64,000 nucleotides of DNA from Rhizobium croatiense (GTDB taxonomy: Bacteria > Pseudomonadota > Alphaproteobacteria > Rhizobiales > Rhizobiaceae): NCBI RefSeq assembly GCF_019793465.1, contig NZ_JAILYJ010000010.1, forward strand, positions 1-64,000. Reading direction: 5' to 3'. This document shows positions 19,436 through 28,156 of this stretch, piece after piece. The translations under genes and the position numbers were made by a program. Each line of letters starts with the position of its first letter. Position 1 is the first letter of the stretch. The notes under the pieces are model-generated. The model made no database searches. It was not told the origin of the DNA and saw only the letters and a list, made by a program, of their open reading frames with translations.

Positions 19436-19469
19436 GGCTGACACCCGAAGTGATCAGCTGGGGCTGACA
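19424..19469 (+). repeat. 20-bp direct repeat across the stop codon of the RlpA-like gene
   Basis: GTGATCAGCTGAGGCTGACA at 19424-19443 recurs at 19450-19469 with one change (A to G). The first copy contains the gene's last codons and TGA stop; in the second copy TGA has become TGG. It looks like a small slippage duplication. Confidence 0.85.
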
Positions 19470-19607
19470 GCGCCGTACAACCGGCTGCGCCCTGACCGGC
19501 GCTTGCTCTTGCCGCCAATCGCGGTTACCACGCGGTTGAAACTTGTCAACAATCCGCCCGGCCTGTGCGCGGATCGTTCACACGTCATGGCAACAGGAGA
19601 TATGTGA

Positions 19608-20897
19608 ATGCGTCTGGGCGGCCGCCTCGAAGGGGCGATTTCTGTGCTCGCGGATATCGACGCCCGCAAGCGGCCAGTCGCCGACGCGCTCAAGGACTGG
19701 GGCCTCGCGCACCGCTTTGCCGGTTCCGGCGATCGTGCGGCGATCGGCAACATCGTCTACGACGCCTTGCGCATGCTGCTTTCCCATGCCTGGCTGATGG
19801 ATGACGACAGCGCTGCAGCCATCGCCCATGCCGTCATGTTCCGCCAATGGGGCTTCACCCCCGATCGTCTCGCCGCCGAACTGGCCGACGATAAGTTTGC
19901 ACCGCCGCCGCTTTCGGCAGACGCCGTCGCCGCCTTCGCAAGCCGCTCGCTCGACGATGCGCCGCCGCATATTCGCGGCGATATTCCCGAATGGATCCAA
20001 CCCTCCTTCGAACGGGCCTTCGGCGCCGGCTGGCTTGCCGAGGCGCAGGCGCTCGCGGCGCGCCCGACACTCGATCTGCGCGCCAATATCCTGAAGGCCT
20101 CCCGCGACAAGGCCGTCAAGGCGCTCGAACGCGCCGGGGCACATGCTGCGAAGATCGCCCGCTACGGCATCCGGATTGCCGCCGGCGAAGGCGCCTCGCG
20201 GCTTCCCAACGTGACAGCCGAGCTTTCGTTCCAGAAAGGCTGGTTCGAAGTTCAGGACGAGGGTTCGCAGATCGTCGCCGATCTGGTGCTCGCCAAGGAC
20301 GGCGAACAGATTCTCGACTATTGTGCTGGCGGCGGCGGCAAGACGCTCGCCATGGCGGCCGCCATGCAGAACAAGGGACAGGTTCACGCCTACGACGCCG
20401 ACCGCAAACGGCTGGCGCCGATCATCGAACGGCTGAAGCGGGCGGGCACGCGCAATGTCCAGGTGCACGATGACCCCAGGGGCCTTTCCGGCCTTGCCGG
20501 GCGCTGCGACAAGGTGCTGGTCGACGCGCCCTGCACCGGCACCGGCACATGGCGCCGCCGCCCCGATACGAAGTGGCGGCTGACGGCGAAGAACCTCGAC
20601 GAGCGCACCGCCCAGCAACAGGACGCGCTGGCGCAGGCGAGCGGCTTCGTCAAGCCGGGCGGCGAGCTGATCTATGTCACCTGCTCGGTTCTACCTCAGG
20701 AAAACGAGGAACAAGTGCGCCGCTTCGCGGCTGACAATCCCGATTTTCAGATTGTCGGCGCCTTGCCCGCCTGGGACGCGCTCTTTGGAAGAGATGCGCC
20801 GCGGCCGCATTCCTCCGACGGCTTGACGGTGACGCTGACGCCTGCTTCCACCGACACGGACGGCTTCTTCTTCTCCCGCATGCAGCGGAAGGGCTGA
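19608..20897 (+). CDS. RsmB/NOP-type rRNA (cytosine-C5) methyltransferase
   Basis: This 429-aa protein has an N-terminal NusB-like helical region (residues 1-130) and a C-terminal SAM-dependent m5C methyltransferase. Motif I is DYCAGGGGKT (237-246). Motif IV is DAPCTGTG (306-313, C309) and motif VI is TCSV (358-361, C359), the two cysteines of the RNA m5C mechanism. RsmB methylates C967 of 16S rRNA in E. coli; the exact target here is inferred. It starts at ATG 19608 after AGGAGA. Confidence 0.92.
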   Translation: MRLGGRLEGAISVLADIDARKRPVADALKDWGLAHRFAGSGDRAAIGNIVYDALRMLLSHAWLMDDDSAAAIAHAVMFRQWGFTPDRLAAELADDKFAPPPLSADAVAAFASRSLDDAPPHIRGDIPEWIQPSFERAFGAGWLAEAQALAARPTLDLRANILKASRDKAVKALERAGAHAAKIARYGIRIAAGEGASRLPNVTAELSFQKGWFEVQDEGSQIVADLVLAKDGEQILDYCAGGGGKTLAMAAAMQNKGQVHAYDADRKRLAPIIERLKRAGTRNVQVHDDPRGLSGLAGRCDKVLVDAPCTGTGTWRRRPDTKWRLTAKNLDERTAQQQDALAQASGFVKPGGELIYVTCSVLPQENEEQVRRFAADNPDFQIVGALPAWDALFGRDAPRPHSSDGLTVTLTPASTDTDGFFFSRMQRKG

Positions 20898-21035
20898 CGC
20901 GGCCGCTCCCGTACACAGGCTGCTTTTCAGGCAAACATGCTGCAAAAAGCCGATTTTGCAGCAATCGCTTATCTTAAAATCATTCCAAACTAGAGCGTTT
21001 GACACCAGTTTACTTTTGCGCGAAGAGACGGAGCC

Positions 21036-21139
21036 GATTACAGCGCCGCGCGTCTTATCAGACGCGCAAAGGACGCTGTAACATTTTTGGATTGACGCAT
21101 CGTGCTTTCCGAAATCGATTACGATTTCGGGCCGATGCG
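21036..21139. repeat. RIME-like mosaic repeat with two large palindromes
   Basis: Two palindromes stand side by side in about 104 bp. The first is ACAGCG...GCGCGTC-TTATCA-GACGCGC...CGCTGT (21040-21079). The second is CCGAAATCG-ATTA-CGATTTCGG (21109-21130) flanked by GCATCG and CGATGC. Size and design fit the Rhizobium-specific intergenic mosaic element (about 108 bp, two palindromes). It ends about 30 bp before the first imelysin gene and may shape its leader RNA. A copy of only the first arm's core lies at 28805-28822. Confidence 0.7.
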
Positions 21140-21170
21140 CTCGACGGAAGATCCGTCACAGGAGAGGATC

Positions 21171-22445
21171 ATGAAGCTCAACAAACTTCGCGCAGCCGTG
21201 CTGGCGATCGCCCCCGCAGCCTTGCTCGCCCTTCCCGCGCATGCCGCGACCGATGCGGCGGCCGTGGTGAAACATTATGCCGACGTGGCGCATGCGAAAT
21301 ACGAAGACTCGCTGACGACGGCGAAGGCGCTCGATGCCGCGATCGACGCCTTTCTGAAGGCGCCGAACGATGCGACGCTCAAGGCGGCCCGGGAGGCCTG
21401 GATCAAGGCCCGCGTCCCCTACCAGCAGACGGAAGTCTATCGCTTCGGCAATCCTGTTGTCGACGAGTGGGAAGGCAAGGTCAACGCGTGGCCGCTCGAT
21501 GAAGGCCTGATCGACTATGTCGATCCCTCCTACGGCACCGAGAGCGACGAAAACTCCCTCTATGTGGCCAATGTCGTCGCCAACAAGACGATCAAGATCG
21601 ACGGCAAGGATGTGGACGCCTCGAAGCTGACGCCGGAATTCCTCTCCGGCACGCTTGCCGAGGCCGGCGGCATCGAAGCCAATGTCGCCACCGGCTACCA
21701 CGCCATCGAATTCCTGCTCTGGGGCCAGGATCTGAACGGCACGGGACCGGGCGCCGGCAACCGCCCGGCCACCGATTACGACCTGAAGAACTGCACGCAT
21801 GGCAATTGCGACCGCCGCGCCGAGTATCTGAAATCCGCCTCTACGCTGCTGGTTTCCTACCTGCAGGAAATGACCGACAACTGGAAGCCGGACGGGGCTG
21901 CGACGAAGAACGTCGAAGCCGATCCGAAGGCCGGACTCGTCGCGATCCTGACGGGCATGGGTTCGCTCTCCTACGGCGAGCTTGCCGGCGAGCGCATGAA
22001 GCTCGGCCTGCTGCTACACGATCCTGAGGAAGAGCATGATTGCTTCTCCGACAATACCTACAACTCGCATCTCAACGACGCGATCGGCATCGCCGCTGCC
22101 TATACTGGCAACTATACCCGCGTCGACGGCACCAAGCTCAAGGGCCCCTCGCTGCACGACCTTGTCGCCGCCAAGGACAAAGCGCTCGATGCCGAGATGG
22201 AAGGCAAGCTCAACAAGACGCTCGATGCGATGAACGCCATGGCCAAGCGCGGTGAGACGGTCGAGAAGTACGACCAGATGATCGGTGAGGGCAACAAGGA
22301 AGGCAACGCCGTTGTCCAGGCCGCCATCGACGGCCTGATCGACCAGACGAAGTCGATCCAGCGCGTTATTGCCGCACTCGATCTCGGCACGGTTCAGCTT
22401 GAAGGTTCCGACAGCTTGGATAATCCTAACGCCGTCTTCAAATAA
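21171..22445 (+). CDS. Imelysin family periplasmic protein (first copy)
   Basis: Start ATG 21171 follows GGAGAGG closely and begins a signal peptide (MKLNKLRAAVLAIAPAALLALPAHA), giving a 424-aa periplasmic protein. It is an imelysin/M75 (ICMP-like) protein with the conserved GxHxxE motif as GYHAIEFLLWGQ (175-186), a second imelysin-type region near REAWIKARVPYQQTE, and a C-terminal helical half. Imelysin proteins bind or help take up iron in several proteobacteria, and the protease idea for the family is doubtful. It is first in a run with a di-heme protein, a second imelysin and a DUF1513 protein. No clear ICE or iron box was seen upstream. Confidence 0.93.
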   Translation: MKLNKLRAAVLAIAPAALLALPAHAATDAAAVVKHYADVAHAKYEDSLTTAKALDAAIDAFLKAPNDATLKAAREAWIKARVPYQQTEVYRFGNPVVDEWEGKVNAWPLDEGLIDYVDPSYGTESDENSLYVANVVANKTIKIDGKDVDASKLTPEFLSGTLAEAGGIEANVATGYHAIEFLLWGQDLNGTGPGAGNRPATDYDLKNCTHGNCDRRAEYLKSASTLLVSYLQEMTDNWKPDGAATKNVEADPKAGLVAILTGMGSLSYGELAGERMKLGLLLHDPEEEHDCFSDNTYNSHLNDAIGIAAAYTGNYTRVDGTKLKGPSLHDLVAAKDKALDAEMEGKLNKTLDAMNAMAKRGETVEKYDQMIGEGNKEGNAVVQAAIDGLIDQTKSIQRVIAALDLGTVQLEGSDSLDNPNAVFK

Positions 22446-22492
22446 GCAAAAAGGCGGGCCGCTTCGGCTTTTGAGGCGGTCCGAACTCTGAA

Positions 22493-24226
22493 ATGCCCTT
22501 TATCGCCTCCCTCATTCCTGTGCCCTCAGGAATCCAGCCACGGCGCGTCCGCGTCGTGAATGACTTGCTCAAAGGGGAGTCTTCCGCGCCCAAGGACTTG
22601 GGCGCACTGGATTCCTGTGACGAGCACAGGAATGAGGGAGTGGAAAAGGAAGCTCGCGCCAGCACCGTCGAGCTTGCCACTCGGAAAAGTCGCCTCTTCT
22701 CGAAACTCCGCATCTCCCTCCGCATCGCTGCCTTCGCCGCGCTTGCAGGCGCGCCTGTGGCTCTTGCCGCCGGTTTCGACCTGCCGGCGAAACGCACCGA
22801 CCTCTCCGAAGCCGACCTGAAACGCGTCGCCGACGTCACTCGGCCGACCAGGGATTTTTCCAAGGCCGAACAATATGAGGCGATGCAGGCGGGTGGCGCG
22901 ACCTCGATCGAGCCCGTCAACGAAGACAGCTTCTCGCATATTTCGGCCAATATCCCCTTCGAGGAAGAGCAGAATTTCAAGCTCGGCAATGCGCTCTTCC
23001 GCAAGCTCTGGGTTTCCTCGCCCTCCTCGACGCAGGCCTCCGATGGCCTCGGGCCGCTCTTCAACGCTCGCTCCTGCATGAGCTGCCATGTCAATGACGG
23101 CCGCGGCAAACCGCCGGAGGGCGGTCCGAGCGCCGTGTCCATGTTCTTGCGGCTTTCCCGCGCAGCCAGGACGCCGGAAGAGGAAAAGGCGATCGCGGGC
23201 GCTCACATCCTCAACTTCCCCGATCCGATCTATGGCCATCAGCTGCAGGATCTTGCCGTTCCCGGCCTTGCCGCCGAAGGCCGGATGGCGATCCACTATG
23301 ATGAGGAGACGGTAACGCTTGGTGACGGCGAAACCGTGTCGCTGCGCCGGCCGCATTATGCGGCGACCGACCTGGCCTATGGACCGCTCGATGCTGCGAC
23401 GACGATCTCGGCGCGCGCCGCCCCCGCCATGATCGGCCTCGGGCTGATCGAGGCGATCCCCGAGGCCGATCTCCTTGCCCATGCCGACCCTGACGATGCC
23501 GATGGCGACGGCATCTCCGGCAAGGCGGCGATCGTCCGCCATCATCGCAGCGGCGAGATCGCGCTCGGCCGGTTCGGCTGGAAGGCGCAGAACGCCACGG
23601 TGCGCGACCAGAATGCCGACGCCTTCGCCAACGATATCGGCATCTCCACGCCCGACCACCCGGACGCGCATGGCGATTGCACCAAGGCGGAGGAGAAATG
23701 CCTCGAAAAGCCGACCGGCGTGCAGAAACGGCTGGGCGCGGAAGAAGCGCCGGGCCCTATTCTCGACTTCGTGACCTTCTATTCCGAAAATCTTGCCGTT
23801 CCGGCGCGCCGCAAGGCGAGCTTCGCCGAGACACTGAAGGGCAAACGGATTTTCTACGAAAGCGGCTGCATTTCCTGCCATGTGCCGAAATTCGTCACCC
23901 GCCGGGATTCGCCCGACAAGGCACAGTCCTTCCAACTGATCTGGCCCTATTCCGACTTTCTTCTGCACGATATGGGCGAGGGGCTTGCCGACGGGCAGCA
24001 GGTCGGCCTTGCAAGCGGACGTGAATGGCGCACGCCACCGCTATGGGGTATAGGACTGACCCGGACTGTCAGCGGACACAGCTTTTTCCTGCATGACGGC
24101 CGCGCGCGGGATCTCACCGAGGCGATCCTCTGGCACGGCGGCGAAGCTGAAAAGGCCCGCAATGCTTTCTCCGCTCTGTCGAGAGACGACAGAGCGGCCC
24201 TGATTACATTCCTGGAGTCACTTTGA
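22493..24226 (+). CDS. Di-heme oxidoreductase family protein (start uncertain)
   Basis: This is a periplasmic c-type cytochrome of the di-haem oxidoreductase (thiol oxidoreductase-like, DUF3641) group. From ATG 22493 it has 577 aa. Two CxxCH haem sites are seen: CMSCH (195-199) and CISCH (about 463-467). GLGPLFNARSC and GLTRTVSGHSFFLHDGRA are family hallmarks. The first 49 residues are encoded by a 134-bp foldback repeat. GTG 22640 directly after the repeat would give a shorter protein with a signal peptide ending near AGAPVALAA. Neither start has a good ribosome site. The next gene overlaps the stop by 1 bp. It likely oxidises or reduces a partner in iron handling with the imelysins; that is inference. 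Confidence 0.88.
   Translation: MPFIASLIPVPSGIQPRRVRVVNDLLKGESSAPKDLGALDSCDEHRNEGVEKEARASTVELATRKSRLFSKLRISLRIAAFAALAGAPVALAAGFDLPAKRTDLSEADLKRVADVTRPTRDFSKAEQYEAMQAGGATSIEPVNEDSFSHISANIPFEEEQNFKLGNALFRKLWVSSPSSTQASDGLGPLFNARSCMSCHVNDGRGKPPEGGPSAVSMFLRLSRAARTPEEEKAIAGAHILNFPDPIYGHQLQDLAVPGLAAEGRMAIHYDEETVTLGDGETVSLRRPHYAATDLAYGPLDAATTISARAAPAMIGLGLIEAIPEADLLAHADPDDADGDGISGKAAIVRHHRSGEIALGRFGWKAQNATVRDQNADAFANDIGISTPDHPDAHGDCTKAEEKCLEKPTGVQKRLGAEEAPGPILDFVTFYSENLAVPARRKASFAETLKGKRIFYESGCISCHVPKFVTRRDSPDKAQSFQLIWPYSDFLLHDMGEGLADGQQVGLASGREWRTPPLWGIGLTRTVSGHSFFLHDGRARDLTEAILWHGGEAEKARNAFSALSRDDRAALITFLESL
22507..22640. repeat. 134-bp foldback repeat (nested perfect palindromes)
   Basis: The outer arms, CTCCCTCATTCCTGTGC (22507-22523) and its exact complement (22624-22640), are 17 bp and perfect. 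Inner arms CAGGAATCCAG (22527-22537) and CTGGATTCCTG (22607-22617) also match. Two hairpins sit in the middle: 22540-22559 (one mismatch) and GCGCCCAAG-GA-CTTGGGCGC (22586-22605). It would fold as a branched, cruciform RNA or DNA. It looks like a non-autonomous palindromic repeat dispersed in rhizobial genomes; copy number cannot be judged here. Confidence 0.85.
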
Positions 24227-25326
24227 TGCGCCTTTGGCACCCCCTGCTCTGCCTCACTCTGATCGGCCTTGCCACTTCGGCCGCCGCCCAGACCGCCGCT
24301 CCTCTGGCAGGGCTGAACGAGGATGCCGTTCCCGCCGTCATGCAGCGCGCTGTCGACGAGGTGATCCGGCCGGGCTATCGCAACATGCAGCAATCGGCCG
24401 CCCGGCTGACGACGGCGATGAAGGATCTCTGCGACGGCGGCACGCAGCAGACGCTCGACAAGGCGAAATCGGCCTTCGACGATACGATCCGCTATTGGTC
24501 GATCATCGAGATCGTCCAGACCGGACCCGTGATCCAGGACAATCTCTTCGAGCACATCCTGTTTTATCCCGACCGCAAGGGCGTCGGCCTGAAGCAGGTG
24601 CAGGCGCTGATCGCCAAGGCCGATCCGAAGGACGCGACGGTCGATGCGATCGCCGGCAAGAGCGTGGCGCTGCAGGGCCTGACGGCGCTGGAATACGTGC
24701 TCTACGGCAATGGCTCGGAAAATCTCGTCGGGCAGAAGGGCGGCTTCCGCTGCCTATACGGGGCCGCCGTCGCCGGCAATATCCAGCGCGAGGCCGGCGA
24801 AGTCGTCGCCGCCTGGGAAAAGCCGGACGGGGTGCAGGCGAGCTGGAAACATCCCGGCCCGCAGAGCAATGATTTCATGGACAACAAGGAGGCGGTGACC
24901 GCGCTGCTCGGCATTCTCGTCCACGGCGCGGAGAACGTCCGCGATCAGCGGCTGGAGCAGTTCTACAAAGGCAAGGACACCTCGCCGCGGCCGCGCATGG
25001 CGATCTACTGGCGCTCCAAGAACACCTGGAAATCGATGGCGGCCAATATCGACGGCCTGCGCACGTTGTGGCAGAAGGCCGGCATGGCCGAACTCCTGCC
25101 GCCGGACAAAAAGGCGATCGCCGCCTCGATCGACGAGGACTTCAAATCACTGCTCGACAGCGTGCCGAAGCTCAATCCCGACATCGACGCCGCCGTCAGC
25201 GATGCCGAGAAGGCCAAGCTCGACACGCTTTTGGCCGAAAGCCGTGATCTGATCACCCGGATCAGCGACGAATATGGCGCGGCCATCGGCCTTTCGGCCG
25301 GCTTTTCCTTTTCCGACGGAGACTGA
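24226..25326 (+). CDS. Imelysin family periplasmic protein (second copy)
   Basis: The 366-aa product has a signal peptide (MRLWHPLLCLTLIGLATSAAAQ) and an imelysin domain. Where the first copy has GYHAIEFLLWG, this one has GLTALEYVLYG, so the histidine of GxHxxE is threonine while the glutamate remains. This would change or remove a metal ligand. TGATG overlap with the di-heme gene's stop indicates translational coupling (TTG 24223 is also possible). Divergent imelysin pairs flanking a di-heme protein occur in other proteobacterial iron-regulated clusters. Function is inferred as a partner in metal uptake or sensing. Confidence 0.88.
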   Translation: MRLWHPLLCLTLIGLATSAAAQTAAPLAGLNEDAVPAVMQRAVDEVIRPGYRNMQQSAARLTTAMKDLCDGGTQQTLDKAKSAFDDTIRYWSIIEIVQTGPVIQDNLFEHILFYPDRKGVGLKQVQALIAKADPKDATVDAIAGKSVALQGLTALEYVLYGNGSENLVGQKGGFRCLYGAAVAGNIQREAGEVVAAWEKPDGVQASWKHPGPQSNDFMDNKEAVTALLGILVHGAENVRDQRLEQFYKGKDTSPRPRMAIYWRSKNTWKSMAANIDGLRTLWQKAGMAELLPPDKKAIAASIDEDFKSLLDSVPKLNPDIDAAVSDAEKAKLDTLLAESRDLITRISDEYGAAIGLSAGFSFSDGD

Positions 25327-25330
25327 TGCG

Positions 25331-26428
25331 ATGATGCAAAGCGCCCCGATCAACCGACGCAGTTTCGTCAAGGCGGCAGGAATAGGCTTCCTGGCGAGCT
25401 TGGCGCCAAGGTCGCTGATGGCGCTCGAACGGGCCGATGCGGTGTATGCCTCGGGCATTCGCACGGCAAACAGTTCCTTTGCCATCGCGACCGTGACGGA
25501 GCGCGGCGAGATCATCGATCAGGTGGCGCTTCCCGCCCGCGCCCACGGCATGGCCTTCAGCGCCGTCACCGGGAAGACCGTCGCCTTTGCGCGCCGGCCG
25601 GGCACCTATGCGATGATCTTCGATCCACGAGATAAGGGCGAGCCGATCGTCATCAATTCCCGCGAAGACCGCCATTTCTACGGGCACGGCGCCTTCTCGC
25701 CCGATGGCCGGATCCTCTATGCCAGCGAGAATGATTTCGACGGCAATCGCGGCATGATCGGTCTCTACGACGCAACCGATCGCTTCACCCGCATCGGCGA
25801 ATACGAGACCTATGGCATCGGTCCGCACGATATGACGGTTTCCGATGACGGCCGCCTTCTCATCGTCGCCAATGGCGGCATCGAGACGCATCCGGATTTC
25901 GGCCGCGCCAAGCTCAATCTCGAGGCGATGCAGCCGTCGCTGGCGCTGATCGATGCGGCAACCGGCGCGTTGATCGAAAAACACGTGCTGCCGGCCGAAT
26001 GGTCGCAGCTGTCGACCCGCCATGTCGACCTCGACGGCGACGGCCGCATCTGGTTCGCCTGCCAGTACGAAGGCCACCGCAAGGAATTGCCGCCGCTCGT
26101 CGGCCATTTCGCCAAGGGGGAGGATCTTTCCTTCGTCGCGCTGCCGGAGGAGACGACGCGCAGGCTTGCCAACTATGTCGGGGCGATCGCCGTCAACCGC
26201 AGCGAAGGTCTCGTCGGCATCACCTCGCCGAAGGGCGGCGCCTCGGTGACCATCGACGCAAAAACGGGCAAGGTGCTGGTCGAGACCGCCGTTCCAGAGG
26301 CCGCCGGCATCGCGCCAGCAAGAGATGGCTTTGCCGTCTCCTCCTATGACGGCGATTTCCTTTCGAGGCGCAGCGATGTCGCCTGGGATCAGCACATCGT
26401 CCGGGTCTCTCAGCGGGTGCGCGCATAG
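25331..26428 (+). CDS. DUF1513 beta-propeller-like protein with Tat signal
   Basis: This 365-aa protein starts with a twin-arginine signal, INRRSFVKAAGIGFLASLAP (residues 7-26), implying folded export to the periplasm. Repeated strands such as GHGAFSPDGRILYASEND and GPHDMTVSDDGRLLIVANGG are blade motifs of a seven-bladed propeller of the DUF1513 family. It comes 4 bp after the second imelysin and closes the run. No reaction is known for the family; Tat export hints at a cofactor or fast folding. Its 3' end overlaps the convergent DUF2252 gene by 19 bp. Confidence 0.9.
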   Translation: MMQSAPINRRSFVKAAGIGFLASLAPRSLMALERADAVYASGIRTANSSFAIATVTERGEIIDQVALPARAHGMAFSAVTGKTVAFARRPGTYAMIFDPRDKGEPIVINSREDRHFYGHGAFSPDGRILYASENDFDGNRGMIGLYDATDRFTRIGEYETYGIGPHDMTVSDDGRLLIVANGGIETHPDFGRAKLNLEAMQPSLALIDAATGALIEKHVLPAEWSQLSTRHVDLDGDGRIWFACQYEGHRKELPPLVGHFAKGEDLSFVALPEETTRRLANYVGAIAVNRSEGLVGITSPKGGASVTIDAKTGKVLVETAVPEAAGIAPARDGFAVSSYDGDFLSRRSDVAWDQHIVRVSQRVRA

Positions 26429-27486
26429 GCCTTCTGCTCGGCGCTGACGCTCGATGCCGCGGCCCGCGCCGCCTCATGCAGCCATTCAGGTCCCCGGGCC
26501 TGCAAATCCTGCAGGATCGCTGCGACCGCCGCCGCATCATCGGAATGGCAATTGGCGATCTCGAAGCCCATCAAGTCGAGGATTGTCGGCGAAAGCAGGA
26601 TCTCCGCATGCTTGTCGATCTCGATCTTGCGGCTGTTTGGCGAAAGCCGGCGCACGAGGATGCGCCCGCAGACGCGATAATGAGGATCGGCCGAGCGCGC
26701 CCGCCCGGCGGCGATTTCGCCCGCACGGATCGCCACATCAAGCGGCCTGTGGTGAAGCGACCAGGCCGACGGCACCAGCGCCTTCGCCTCGCGCAAGACC
26801 GGCCCGCCCTGCCATTCGGCATAGGCGACGAAACGCGGGCGACCGAGGCTGCCGGTACCGGCGTTGCGCGGCTTGGCCGTGAAGGAGCCTGCCCCGGGCG
26901 GCAATGCACCCGCAAGCGCCTCGGTATAGGCTGACGGCGCCTTCTTCTTGCCCGCAGGCAGCATTTCGTATTTTTCCCAGAATTCCCGGCGTTCGGAATT
27001 CGGCAGCATCAGCGCCTTGCGCAGCCATTTGTGATCGCGTTCGAGGATGACCGGCAGCGGATTTTCAAGGCCTCTGCGATAACCGCCGAGGATCAGCTCG
27101 CCGATCATCCGAACCGAGGGACCGTTGCCGTTGCCCGCCAGGATGGCGCTTGCCGCAAGGCGAACGAGATCCAGCGCATAGGGCATAACCGCCGCATCGT
27201 CGAAATCATTGACGCCCCAGACGAGCCTGCCCTCGCTATCGCGCCAGGTGCCGAAATTCTCCAGATGCATATCGCCGATCGCCAGCACTTCGGGGGCCCG
27301 GCCGAGCTCCGGGCAGATATCGAGGATGACCTCGCACCAGCGCCAATAGGTGGCGCGCAGGAAGCCGAAATCGTCGCTCCGCATCCTCCCGTGCTTTTCC
27401 TTAAGATCGTCCTTGACGAGATCGCCCCCGAGCTCGCCGGCCAGCCAGGTCTCGAAATTCCGAACCGATTGCGATATCGTCGTCAT
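26410..27486 (-). CDS. DUF2252 family protein
   Basis: The 358-aa protein matches DUF2252, which has a kinase-like (aminoglycoside-phosphotransferase-like) fold. IGDMHLENFGTWRDSEG near residue 70 resembles the HGDxHxxN catalytic loop, and WGVNDFDDAAVMPYALDL near 90 the DFD metal motif. The substrate is unknown. It is convergent with the DUF1513 gene, overlapping it by 19 bp, and divergent from the thioesterase gene. Confidence 0.9.
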   Translation of the reverse strand: MTTISQSVRNFETWLAGELGGDLVKDDLKEKHGRMRSDDFGFLRATYWRWCEVILDICPELGRAPEVLAIGDMHLENFGTWRDSEGRLVWGVNDFDDAAVMPYALDLVRLAASAILAGNGNGPSVRMIGELILGGYRRGLENPLPVILERDHKWLRKALMLPNSERREFWEKYEMLPAGKKKAPSAYTEALAGALPPGAGSFTAKPRNAGTGSLGRPRFVAYAEWQGGPVLREAKALVPSAWSLHHRPLDVAIRAGEIAAGRARSADPHYRVCGRILVRRLSPNSRKIEIDKHAEILLSPTILDLMGFEIANCHSDDAAAVAAILQDLQARGPEWLHEAARAAASSVSAEQKAYARTR

Positions 27487-27706
27487 GGCGCCGGCGCTCC
27501 CTCATTTCGAGATAGGATGCCGGAGAATACCCGCTCAGCGCGAAGCTGCAATCGTCTTCGCAGGGCATGCGGGGCAATAGCACGGCGAAAGGTTGCGCTG
27601 GCGACACGCCTTGACGTTTCCATCGCCGTCCGGATCGATTTCAGCAATGTCCAGCTTGTCGAATCCGGCCCGCCATGCCACTTTCCCGGCTTCGAGAGGG
27701 GTAGCA

Positions 27707-28156
27707 ATGAGCGAGACTGACAGGGGCGATTTCCGCGCGCGAATCCGCCGCAACTTTGCGCGCCAGGCGGCGATGCAGACGATCGGCGCGGAGTTGACGC
27801 GCGTCGAGCACGGCGTCGTCGAAATCGAGCTTCCCTTCGACATTAAACTGACGCAGCAGCACGGCATCCTGCATGCTGGCATCATTTCCGCCGCGCTCGA
27901 TTCGGCCTGTGGCTTTGCCGCCTACAGCGTGATCGACCCGGAAGCCTCGATCCTGACGATCGAGTTCAAGGTCAATCTCATGTCGCCGGGACGCGGCGAG
28001 CGCTTCCTGTTTCGCGGCGAAATCACCAAGCCGGGCTCCACCATCATCGTCGCCGACGGGCGAGGCTACGCGATCAGCGACGGCCCGGCGAAACTCATCG
28101 CCTCCATGACCGGAACGATGATGGTGATCCGCGGCAGAGAAGGAATTACAGGATGA
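27707..28156 (+). CDS. PaaI-type hotdog thioesterase
   Basis: This 149-aa hotdog-fold protein resembles PaaI/YbaW acyl-CoA thioesterases: QQHGILHAGIISAALDSACG (about 48-67), then FKVNLMSPGRGERFLFRGEI and a long C-terminal strand. The aspartate in ALDSACG is the likely catalytic acid. Start ATG 27707 follows GAGAGGGG. It overlaps the next gene by 4 bp (ATGA). Confidence 0.92.
   Translation: MSETDRGDFRARIRRNFARQAAMQTIGAELTRVEHGVVEIELPFDIKLTQQHGILHAGIISAALDSACGFAAYSVIDPEASILTIEFKVNLMSPGRGERFLFRGEITKPGSTIIVADGRGYAISDGPAKLIASMTGTMMVIRGREGITG

Noticed and set aside
20898..21035. Irr/RirA-type iron box before the imelysin operon
   Set aside because: Only weak, asymmetric resemblance near 20975-20995; not good enough to call a site.
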